Part shown: positions 12,030 to 19,719 of the stretch, piece after piece
Position numbering within the stretch: position 1 is the first letter of the stretch
How the letters are laid out: each line of letters begins with the position of its first letter
Source: Paramecium sonneborni
Taxonomy: Eukaryota > Ciliophora > Oligohymenophorea > Peniculida > Parameciidae
DNA length: 19,719 nucleotides
Assembly: GCA_905182985.1 (NCBI GenBank)
Contig: CAJJDN010000214.1
Coordinates: forward strand, 1-19,719
Direction of reading: 5' to 3'
Notes under the pieces: generated by a model
The model's input: the letters and a program-made list of their open reading frames with translations, nothing else
Database searches by the model: none
Told to the model about the DNA's origin: nothing
Position numbers and translations under genes: made by a program

Positions 12030-13092
12030 GAAGTGCCAAAAAAAATTAATAATACTAAATTAGTGACTGAAGAGAATGCTCAAAAGGAACTAATCATAAT
12101 CAAATCTGAAAAAGATTCAAAATTAAAATCGAATTGGATTAATCTGTGATATTTCCAGATATTATAAATGATGGTTAAACTAACTTTATTTCGCATACAA
12201 CAAATACATCCAAAATTTCAATAGAACCCCTAATTGATATAGCAAAATTAGAGTTCAATAATATGGATGATTCCGAAAAATCTCCTAATACAAATACCAC
12301 TCGAAGAACAAATCAATAGAAAACTAATTCAATAAAAATTCAACCAAAATTTTACGAACTCCCTTATGTTGGTCTACAAAACCCAAAATATTATTGTTAT
12401 ATGAATTCAGCTTTACAATGTCTATTGAGTATTAGAGAATTAAATGATTCATTATTAAAATAGCCAAAGTAATAAAATAAGAAATTTACAATGGCATATC
12501 AAGGTTTATTAAGACTTGTACAGAATTCCATACCTGGTTCAGCTATTTCTGTTGAAAAGCTTTAAAATAAGTGCTTATATAAATTTAAATACTAATAATA
12601 ACAAGATGCTCACGAATTTTTATTGTATCTCTTATCTGAAATTTAATAAGAATTAGTAGGAAAGAATGAATATAAGAAAGAAGAATTTTTAAATGCATGA
12701 GAAGCTTGGGATGTATATAAAGCTAGAAACCCTGATATAATAACAAATTTGTTTGCTGGTTAGATAGCAAGTAAATCACATTGCTTAAAATGTAAGGAAA
12801 TAAGTGAGGGTTTTGATCCGATTTTAGATTTGAATTTACCTCTATCAAAATATTATATACCCAGAGAATTTAAATTATAAGATTGTCTATAGAACTATTT
12901 TAAAGAGGAGGAGATAAATAATGCTTGGAAATATGATAAATGCTAATTTATTAAAAAATCTGTTTTGAGGAAGATTTAAATCACTTAAACACCAAAATAT
13001 CTTATTCTACATCTTAAACGATTTGCTTAATTCCCTAAGAGCCAAAAAATTACTGATGAAGTAACTTACCCAGAAATTCTCGATATCAAAGG

Positions 13093-13118
13093 GTATTATT
13101 TTATGAATTAATCTTTAG
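13093..13118 (+). other. Protease intron 3 (26 nt)
   Basis: GTATTATTTT...ATCTTTAG, phase 2. Joins LDIKG to FCAENVEYTKYALKGVISH, restoring the frame of the His-box region. Confidence 0.88.
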
Positions 13119-13499
13119 GTTTTGTGCAGAAAATGTTGAATATACAAAATATGCTTTAAAGGGTGTAATATCCCATATGGGATAATTAAATGGAGGATAT
13201 TATGTAGCATATGCTTAAAGATAAAATATTTGGTATTTCGATGATAATATTGTAACTAAAGATAAAATTGGTCAACATCTCTAAGACAAGAGTGCTTACA
13301 TAATTTTTTATGAATAACTATGGAAAGATGTGAATTTTACTTTTCCCCTCTAAAATTTATACTTAGAACAACAATTAAAATAAATATTATATCAAAAATT
13401 TATTAATTTTATCAAAAAAATATAATTTTATTAAATTCTATGTTGTAGTTGATTATTTGGATTCTAAAAATTCCGTTTTTTTAATATTAATTCAAAAGA

Positions 13500-14060
13500 A
13501 TTTATAAATTATATATTAAGTTATTTTTTAATCCAGATGTTGATTAATGAGAAATTATAAATTATTCTTAACTTATCTTCCTCTCAATTCATAATGAAAT
13601 ACTAGGCTGATCTAATATTTGATAACTTATAATAACGCTAAGATTTATTTTTCTTATTATTTTAAATATAAGCCTTGATAATTTCTCTTTTCCATTCTTG
13701 AAAAATTTTATCAATATAAAGTTCTTAAATAAATTTGAATAATATTAATTATAAAATTTAATCCTTTTTATTATCTAAACAATTGACTATCTTTAACAAA
13801 ATTAAAATTCTATAAACTAATATAAATGATGAATTTGAATCAACAATTCTTAAAAATCATGAATAGTCTTTGAGTAAGATAATTCCTATTTAACTTAATT
13901 AATATTATATAATGATTCGTTTTATGAAGATTTATTTTGATTAAAAAAATATAAAAATGGACAAATGAGTTTTATTTTCTTGAATTCTAAATAAATTCTT
14001 GTATAAATAATCAATCGATATTTAAAAAGTATATAGATATATAAAGACTGATAATCCAAG
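13500..14060 (-). pseudogene. Degraded minus-strand coding remnant, unrecognised
   Basis: One minus-strand frame is open from about 14060 to about 13400 except for two TGA codons, near 13850 and 13590. It reads protein-like in places (YLYKNLFRIQENKTHL; IFQEWKREIIKAYIQNNK; SQRYYKLSNIRSAQYFIMN). At this base composition about three TGA codons would be expected by chance over that length, so openness alone proves little. The case rests on residue mix and on lying tail-to-tail with the protease. A second minus frame in the same stretch also reads plausibly (DSQLFRQQKGLNF), suggesting further indels. It could be the 3' part of the next remnant. No domain recognised. Confidence 0.35.
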
Positions 14061-14099
14061 TTTTGTTAACAATATATATTTATTCAAAAAAAATAATGA

Positions 14100-15665
14100 A
14101 TTCTTTAGATTTTGATAACATGGTTTCACATCACTTTGATATTTTTTCTTTGCCCAATACCTACTGAATTTGATTGATTAAATTTTGGTGTTGTAGTAGG
14201 TGATTCATTATTGGAAACAATAAATTTTTTGTATTACTTAAATAAAATTAGTAATATTATTATTATTATTAGAATTCTGACATTAATTCAAATTCACAAA
14301 TTTTTGCATTAGATCTTTATTCTCAAGATCAAAATATAAATTTACATTTTTATAATTCAAAATAATCTAAATTTACTCTAAATACTTTTTTACTTCTTTT
14401 AAACTTTGAATGTATAATTTTATAAATTATATACACTTAATTAGAAATTTATGTAATATATCTAAGTACATTTACTGCTTCTTCTTTTTATTAATTCTAT
14501 TGTCCTTAAGGAAATAGATCATCATTATTAGTTATACTTATAGTTTAGATGAATCAAATTAAAAGGATTATGATTATTTATATGAACATAAATCAATAAA
14601 AAGTAAAGCATTCAAGTATTCCTTGAAAGGAAGGATTCATGATTTTTTAGAGGACTTTTCTATAATTACTATAATATTATAATAATATTTATATTTTTAC
14701 TAAAACTGGCTCTTCTTTAAAGTATAGAAATTTTTATTGATTCTAAATAATTTAAGTTCAGCCTTTAAATCTTCATTTTTTATTTAGTAGCAGAACAGCC
14801 CATAAGAAGTAAAATCTTTTTAAATTAAAATAAATATATTTGAAAAACTTAGTACTTATAAACCATGCCTAATTAATTATATAAAATGTAAGATTTCAAT
14901 TAATAAATATTGATGACTCTCAAAAAGAAATTGTTGTATTTCATTTAATATTGATTTTTTTATAAGGAATATAAATTAGAAATTATTTACTTTAATCATA
15001 ATTCTTCAAAATGATATGTATGATAATGATAATACAAAAAGGAATTAGAAATAGCCAGCCTAAATTAAAAATTTTCATTAAACATTTCCAAGTATCTAAA
15101 TCAATAATAGAATTTTTCTTTAAAGAATGTTTTATCAACTGAGAAAATTCAATCTTTAAATATTTGTCTACTGTGATACTTTTGAGAGAAATTTGAGGGC
15201 AATTTCTGAAGAATACTTAAATTGTCTATTTTAGAATTTTTGATTTCTTATCTTTTTTGTTAATTCATTGATATCGGATTTCTTTTACTAATTAAGAATC
15301 ATTAATAAGAACAAGAAGATAGGTAAATTTAAATTCATAATTTTGGACTATTCTGTATTTTCTATTTATTTAAAGGAATTTTTGATATTTATCAAAATGG
15401 CTAAGATGTGTTCATTGATGATTTTTTAAGTTAATCTGTAATAATCATATGCATAAATCTTCAGCCAATTTGTAGATGATGATTCACAAATTATCCATTT
15501 CTTTAATATTATTTTTTTTTATTTAATTATCAATTAATTCAAAATTTTGTATCACATATTTTGATTTCAAAAATAAACTTATGAAAATTGGATATAATTA
15601 TTAGATATTCTTAATTGTTTTAATAAAATGAATTTAGTTAGATCTTAATAAAATTCAAAAAGCAT
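14100..15665 (-). pseudogene. Remnant of a two-pass membrane protein, unrecognised
   Basis: Minus-strand reading gives long protein-like stretches in changing frames, in this order: SNQIHFIKTIKNIQQLYP (about 15640), FDKYQKFLQINRKYRIVQNY (about 15390), KYSSEIALKFLSKV (about 15210), YLKIEFSQLIKHSLKKNSII (about 15160), a membrane helix GWLFLIPFCIIIIIHIILKN (about 15060), a second one FYFLWAVLLLNKK (about 14830), NEDLKAELKLFRINKNFYTL, DLFPQGQQNQQKEEAVNVLR (about 14515), an Asn run (about 14265) and SNNESPTTTPKFNQSNSVG (about 14210). The layout suggests an extracytoplasmic domain between two helices and a cytosolic tail, as in ciliate sensor-like membrane proteins; that role is a guess. At least three TGA codons and several one-base frame changes break it, e.g. 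at the A6 run near 14394. Confidence 0.55.
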
Positions 15666-15764
15666 TTTTAATTTAAGTTTTTAAGATTAGATTCAATAAA
15701 TTATAAAAATAAATATCAATAATAATTAATTTAATTATAATCATTTTTATTTTTTACTTTTATT

Positions 15765-16780
15765 TCAATTTTTTTATTTTAATAATTTAATCATATTTTA
15801 TAGATGATAGTCATTAAAGTACTTTGATATATTTATTTCTCTAATAAATCTAAATTTATTAGACCTTAAAATTTTTTATATATTTTACTTGTAAATGGCT
15901 ACTTCATAATTATTGTGAGGTAAGTAATAGTCAAATGAATACATAGTGTCAAAATTATTTAATCCAAAAGAGTTATTAGCATAGAGAGGCAACTTATTAA
16001 AATATAAATGAATATATCTACATAACTGAATGGTTAGAAACAAGAAGGGAGAATAGAAATTTTAGTTCCAGTTTTAGTAGAGATTTTTCTAATTGAATGT
16101 CTCTATTATTATTATTAACTACTATCTTCAAAATTAGTAATATCAACTTAACGTGTTTGCTATATTAATTTTTATGGAAAAGAAAATGTAGATTTTCTGT
16201 TTTATTTAGAGGATGGAATTCCTGATTTTATTTATTTATTAGATGGAATAGGACTATAAGTTAATGATCTGGAAGAATTCAAACGTTAACTAATTACTTC
16301 TGGATATTTATATGTATTATCAATTGAAATTGAATTTAATTATTATGATTAGAATGATAAATTTTTAGATAAAGATATATTTTATTTTTTATTTATAAAA
16401 CTATTCCTTGAACTTTATTATCTTATAGAGCTAAATCCTAGACGAGATAAACGAGGATGACTTGAATTTTACTTTTGAAGTTCATTCATTTAAGTTTCAA
16501 AATTGTAATTGAATGTTAATTTTGGATCATTATTCTTTCTTTCAAATTTATCTTGAGGTGAATCATCAACATTCTCATCTTCTGCTGATTTAGATTCTGA
16601 TATACTATCAGAGTCTTCATTCTCTACAATAATATTTAAAGATTTTGATGTTTAATCTTTATTAGAAGCATATGAACCAAATCCGGAAGTTGCAAAGGTT
16701 CTTTTTTATTGATCATTTCTTACTAAAGATCATATTTTTTATCTTAATTATTATTAATGAATTGAAATTCGTTTTCTTAA
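15765..16780 (-). other. C-terminal regulatory tail of the channel pseudogene
   Basis: Minus frames read SGFGSYASNKDQTSKSLNII, an acidic patch NEDSDSISESKSAEDENVDD, SSHPRLSRLGFSSIRQQSSR, SYSPIPSNK-like Ser/Pro text, a Gln run SSQQQQQRHSIRKIS, and after a frame change near 16030 RYIHLYFNKLPLYANNSFGL to the end. About 150-200 codons from 16710 to 16035 are free of TGA. The Arg-x-x-Ser and Ser-Pro content suggests phosphoregulation in the ancestral channel (inference). Confidence 0.65.
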
Positions 16781-17399
16781 TCGAAATTAGAGCTTAGGTT
16801 TATGATTTTTATTAATACAATAAATTATCGGTATGATTTGGTATGGATTATTATTCATAACCAGACTATTACTTCATAAAGGAAGTGGACTTAACAAATG
16901 ATTTGTTTCTACTTAATTTTGTTACACTTCTAGCACTGACATTTGAATCACCTATTGCTAAATCATCATATGGTATTTGAGATTAACTAAATTATGATAT
17001 CTATAATTAATCTTAAAATAAATTTAAAAATGCCACTTCATATTATGATGCACATTAATAAAATTATAATGCTCTCATATCTTTAGACAATCTACATTTA
17101 TCTATATGATATATATTTATAATTACATTATTTTCTAATCTATTAATGTGGAAAAATAAATTTTTTTAACTTAAAACTTTAATTTGGTTTATAGGTCAAT
17201 AATGGACATCCTGTTAAAATATGATCATCTCTTAAACAACAAACTCATTTTATTGGTAAACCTATATTAAATAATATTTTATCTCTTTATTCTTAAAATA
17301 ATTACTATATAATAGTTTAAATATTTATTACTTTATCATTAAAGTTTAAACTCTTTAAAAATGTTGTTCTTTCTAATTTTAATAATCTAGTTACTCCAT

Positions 17400-17640
17400 C
17401 ACTTTTAATAGTGAAATTTCTTGGTTTTTATGTATAAAATCCTATTTCTCCAAATAAATCATATTATTTGAATATTGTAATTTTAAATTATTCCTAGATT
17501 TTAGACAAACAGAACCTTCTAAAATAAAATATAATGAACAATAATCTAAAATACCCTCTTAAATAATAGTTTAATTGGGTTAGCATACAATTTCTTAACT
17601 ATTATCGATAATTGATTAAATAGTATTTTTATTAAAATAT
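17400..17640 (-). other. Cyclic-nucleotide-binding domain within the channel pseudogene
   Basis: Reads KNTIQSIIDNSQEIVCQPNQ, then IIQEGILDYCSLYFILEGSV, then after a one-base frame change YDLFGEIGFYTQKPRNFTIK and SDGVTRLLKLERTTF. This matches the cNMP-domain pattern: a xxGxxxxxLYFIxEGxV strand pair, the FGE phosphate-binding cassette, the cassette Arg (PRNFT) and the closing xxLxRxxF. The binding-site residues are thus still legible although the frame is broken between the two halves. Confidence 0.85.
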
Positions 17641-17849
17641 TTAAAATATTAATTTATTAATTTAAATCTTTAACTAATTTTATATTCTTAAATTAAATTA
17701 CTAGACAACTAAAAAATAAATTTATCATGAAGATGTTTTCGTTATTAAAATAAATGACTTATTAATTTTCTTTTAAAGTTGAATCTAAATTATTTTAAGT
17801 CATAAATTAACTTAATTATTAATCTAATTCATCATCTTTTAAAAGTATC

Positions 17850-18110
17850 AGTATTTTTGCCAATAAATATGAAAAGGAAATTAAAGACAATAATGACATT
17901 GCACTATATACTATAATATGTTATGGATCATTCACATCAATTAACACTGAATTAAAAGTCAAAATTGACATTACATAATATAAAGAATGTAAATACTATT
18001 CTTATAAGGAATCTCATTTTCTATTAATAAATTAAATAACCAATAACATGTTAGAGTATGAATTAATAAAATTATTTTTATTATTAAAATAGTAAAAAGT
18101 GAGAATCAAT
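17850..18110 (-). other. S5-pore-S6 segment of the channel pseudogene
   Basis: S5-like helix, then LLIENEIPYKNSIYILY, a one-base frame change, MSILTFNSVLIDVNDPQHII and S6. A K+ channel would show T(V/I)GYGD just after MSILT. Here the corresponding codons read FNSVLID, so the selectivity filter is either decayed or was divergent before the gene broke. The Asp and following Asn/Pro are consistent with the usual outer-mouth position. Confidence 0.65.
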
Positions 18111-18742
18111 TAAAAATATTATATTCACTATTATTAATAATATAAATATTTTACAATTAGACTTATTTTTGAATCTATATAAGACTTGGAATAGTACTTA
18201 ATATATTTTTAATTATATTCCAATAATTCTATTGAAATTGTATGGAACCAATAAAAATCTATTTTTTTATATATATAATTTTGTACTATATCAAATATCC
18301 ATTATGATTTACAATAATGGCATATAATAACTATTAATTAAGTTTCAATTTCTCCATTTATTGCAAAAGTGGAGATAGATTTCAAAATGGCATCTATTAT
18401 TTTAAGTATAAGAAATAACACAAAGAATGATTTCATTTATAGAGGATGATGATCATTTGTATAATCATTATCAATAGATAAAAGATACTCCAATATTTAA
18501 ATAATTTTGAGGTCGGCTCTAAGACAACTAAAACTTTGGACAATTAATACTTTATTTCGTTTTGTCTGATTATGCCAAATCAAAAAAAGATAAGAATATT
18601 TCTTTACTTTATCGTTTAATTTTAATTTGTTTTTTAAAAGTTCTACATATTTGTCTTTGAGTTTAATTTTGTTTGAAAAACCTTTAGTGGTCTCTAAACT
18701 TTTTTAATTGAATACCAATAATTAAAAACTGTTTGAATCTTA

Positions 18743-19628
18743 GATAAAGAAAATCCTTTCATTAGATATCTGGGAAATGTAAATAATAAGGAAACCTCAT
18801 GATTAACATTAAAGGGTGATAAACACTATTTAGATCTATCTAATGTCTTTACAGTTGGGTCTTTAACAGAATAATCATCATTAGGTTATCCTGGATGATC
18901 TACTGTATATGGAGTATATTAAAATTGACTTATTTATGACTGTTAAAAGTATCATAATTATTTTATATTTGATCTTTAAATGTAGAGTTTACTTATTAAT
19001 TTACAGTAGAAATTTGTTGATTTTGTTTAAGTATGTAAATTCTTTCCTAAATTTGGTCACTTAATGTTGAGTGGTAGTTTAGATCATAAAATTAAAATGT
19101 GGGATATTATTGGTAATAAATAATTTATTAGAACATTTTTATCTGCTGCTTATGATAAAAAAAAACTTGTATGGGATACAGAATATGGTAAAGTTACTTA
19201 ATGTATTAATTTAAAACATTTTCCTTATTGCTACTGCTGTTAATCCATCTGGACTTAATTGGGTTGGACAATAAAGTAATAATTTAGTAATTTATTTATA
19301 TTTATAAATAAGATTATTGTTTATGATAAGAAAGCTGAAAATTTTAGAATGAATAGAAAGAAGAATTTTAAAGGTCATGTGTCTGCAGGATATGCATGTG
19401 GAGTTACATTTTTAGCTGATGGTTAAATTTTAGCATCGGGTGATTCTGAAGGTAGAGTATTCTTTTGGGATTGAAAACAGCTAAGAGTTATAGAACTATC
19501 TAAGTAATGATATAGCATTTAAGTTTTAGGCTCATGATAATGTATGTATAGGTGTTGAATGGCATCCAATAGAACCTAGTAAAGTAGTTACATGTGGATG
19601 GGATGGAATACTTAAATTATGGGATTGA
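18743..19628 (+). pseudogene. Pre-mRNA splicing factor PRP17/CDC40 (WD40), decayed
   Basis: PRP17 is a WD40 spliceosome protein needed for the second splicing step. A frame from about 18743 reads ENPFIRYLGNVNNKETS..., then VQVCKFFPKFGHLMLSGSLD and HKIKMWDIIGNKQFIRTF, then LSAAYDKKKLVWDTEYGKVT, then the C-terminal blades [55 protein letters not shown] and [12 protein letters not shown], ending at TGA 19626-19628 just where PRP17 proteins end. Lesions: TGA at 18800, 18896 and 18926; a short deletion at about 19137 (the GH...C part of a blade is missing); a larger deletion at about 19222 removing roughly two to three blades; TGA 19472-19474 replacing Trp in FWDWK; and a frame change near 19500. 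It is divergent from the channel remnant. Confidence 0.85.
19287..19312 (+). other. Intron retained in the PRP17 pseudogene (26 nt)
   Basis: GTAATTTATT...AAATAAG, phase 0. Removal joins QQSNNL to IIVYDKKAENFRMN, matching the PRP17 blade order. It ends AAG rather than the more usual TAG. Presence of an intron argues against a retroposed copy. Confidence 0.7.
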
Positions 19629-19719
19629 TCAGTTTTTAAATTAATGTAGAACAATCATTTTCAGATTCTCATAATCCATAATGAACAATTTATGCATAAA
19701 ATGATATGATATAATAAGA
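19629..19719. other. AT-rich 3' flank at window end
   Basis: Bases after the PRP17 stop. The same frame stays open for about 28 codons to another TGA, but the sequence is no longer PRP17-like. Nothing else supported. Confidence 0.4.

Larger units (their letters stand above)
11804..13452 (+). pseudogene. Ubiquitin-specific protease (USP/UBP, peptidase C19), disrupted
   Basis: The family removes ubiquitin from proteins. The N-terminus (KDKKLQEIQNIVNRIKAYREE) resembles a USP8/STAMBP-type helical dimerisation region. After a linker comes the catalytic core: Cys box GLQNPKYYCYMNSALQCL (Cys codon 12395-12397), QDAHEFLLYLLSE, one zinc CxxC (CLKC), LILHLKRF, then GQLNGGYYVAYA and WYFDD. Introns 11899-11924, 12007-12029 and 13093-13118 are clean. 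Lesions: a one-base loss in the A-rich stretch 12118-12128, an in-frame TGA at 12698-12700, Tyr for the catalytic His at 13198-13200, and a second zinc CxxC pair reduced to a lone Cys. The frame runs to TGA 13450-13452, past the usual domain end. It was probably a functional USP once; now a pseudogene or, less likely, a pseudoenzyme. Confidence 0.85.
15765..18720 (-). pseudogene. Cyclic-nucleotide-binding cation channel, decayed
   Basis: On the minus strand the order fits a CNG/HCN/EAG-type channel: S1 (LFKYWSIFYLLIMIIQMIII, about 18505), S2-S3 region (NGEIETQLIVII...SQWIFDIV, about 18360), S5 (LIIKIILLIHTLTCYWLFN, about 18080), pore helix (NSIYILY...MSILT, about 18000), S6 (YSAMSLLSLISFSYLLAKIL, about 17910), C-linker (QLSSNLIQEYKISQRFKLIN, about 17720), a cyclic-nucleotide-binding domain (17640-17400), then a long Ser/Gln/Lys-rich tail. 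It ends near FNDYHLQNMIKLLK, TGA 15767-15765. Roughly 950 residues, normal for ciliate channels of this class. Breaks include frame changes near 17970, 17475, 16760, 16715 and 16030, TGAs such as that near 17250, and no GYG filter. Such channels gate K+ or cation flux in the plasma or ciliary membrane. Identity of the family is firm; the gene is not intact. Confidence 0.85.

Noticed and set aside
12698..12700. Selenocysteine or TGA-as-Trp recoding
   Set aside because: Known USPs have no selenocysteine here, the gene also has a frameshift and lost catalytic His, and TGA acts as the normal stop in the intact gene.
15990..16460. Plus-strand open reading (FYLEDGIPDFIYLLDG...)
   Set aside because: It looks protein-like but is exactly antisense to the minus-strand Ser/Pro/Gln-rich channel tail, which continues from the cNMP domain and explains the region better. 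In this code a Gln-rich gene (TAA/TAG) leaves Leu-rich open frames on the other strand.
13453..18500. Featureless AT-rich intergenic desert
   Set aside because: At first sight it has no gene, but minus-strand reading with the ciliate code shows protein text almost throughout, including an unmistakable cNMP-binding domain.
8437..19719. Retained internal eliminated sequences (germline IESs) as the cause of frame changes
   Set aside because: Most breaks are one-base changes with no inserted TA-bounded segment of 26 nt or more visible between flanking coding residues. A germline origin of the whole segment is not excluded.

Overview
The window reads as ciliate nuclear DNA, most probably Paramecium. 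It is extremely AT-rich. Reading frames are long only if TAA and TAG are read as glutamine, with TGA as the sole stop. Coding regions are interrupted by tiny GT...AG introns of 23-28 nt, a Paramecium hallmark. The species is not resolvable by eye.

Layout. (1) 2-127, plus strand: probable last ~41 codons of a gene that begins before the window, then an AT-rich spacer. (2) 554-8436, plus: the only fully intact gene, a 2593-residue secretory-pathway membrane protein with a signal peptide, furin-like and DUF4215-type cysteine-rich repeats, a beta-rich stretch and a multi-pass C-terminal domain. Four introns restore the frame exactly. (3) 8525 to about 11730, minus: a Gln/Lys/Glu-rich coiled-coil gene broken by many frame changes. 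(4) 11804-13452, plus: a ubiquitin-specific protease with three good introns but a frameshift, an in-frame TGA and a lost catalytic His. (5) About 13500-14060 and 14100-15665, minus: unrecognised remnants, the second with two membrane segments. (6) 15765 to about 18720, minus: a decayed six-helix cation channel with a cyclic-nucleotide-binding domain and a long Ser/Gln-rich tail. (7) About 18743-19628, plus: a decayed PRP17/CDC40 splicing-factor WD40 gene with internal deletions and several TGA codons.

The main message is contrast: one large intact gene beside about 11 kb in which five or six consecutive genes are all recognisable yet broken by small indels, nonsense changes and deletions. 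Introns are retained in the broken copies, so they arose by DNA-level duplication or loss in place, not retroposition. The simplest reading (inference) is a block of duplicate genes being lost after whole-genome duplication, or a subtelomeric or germline-limited region under no selection. I see no rRNA, tRNA, CRISPR or autonomous transposon.
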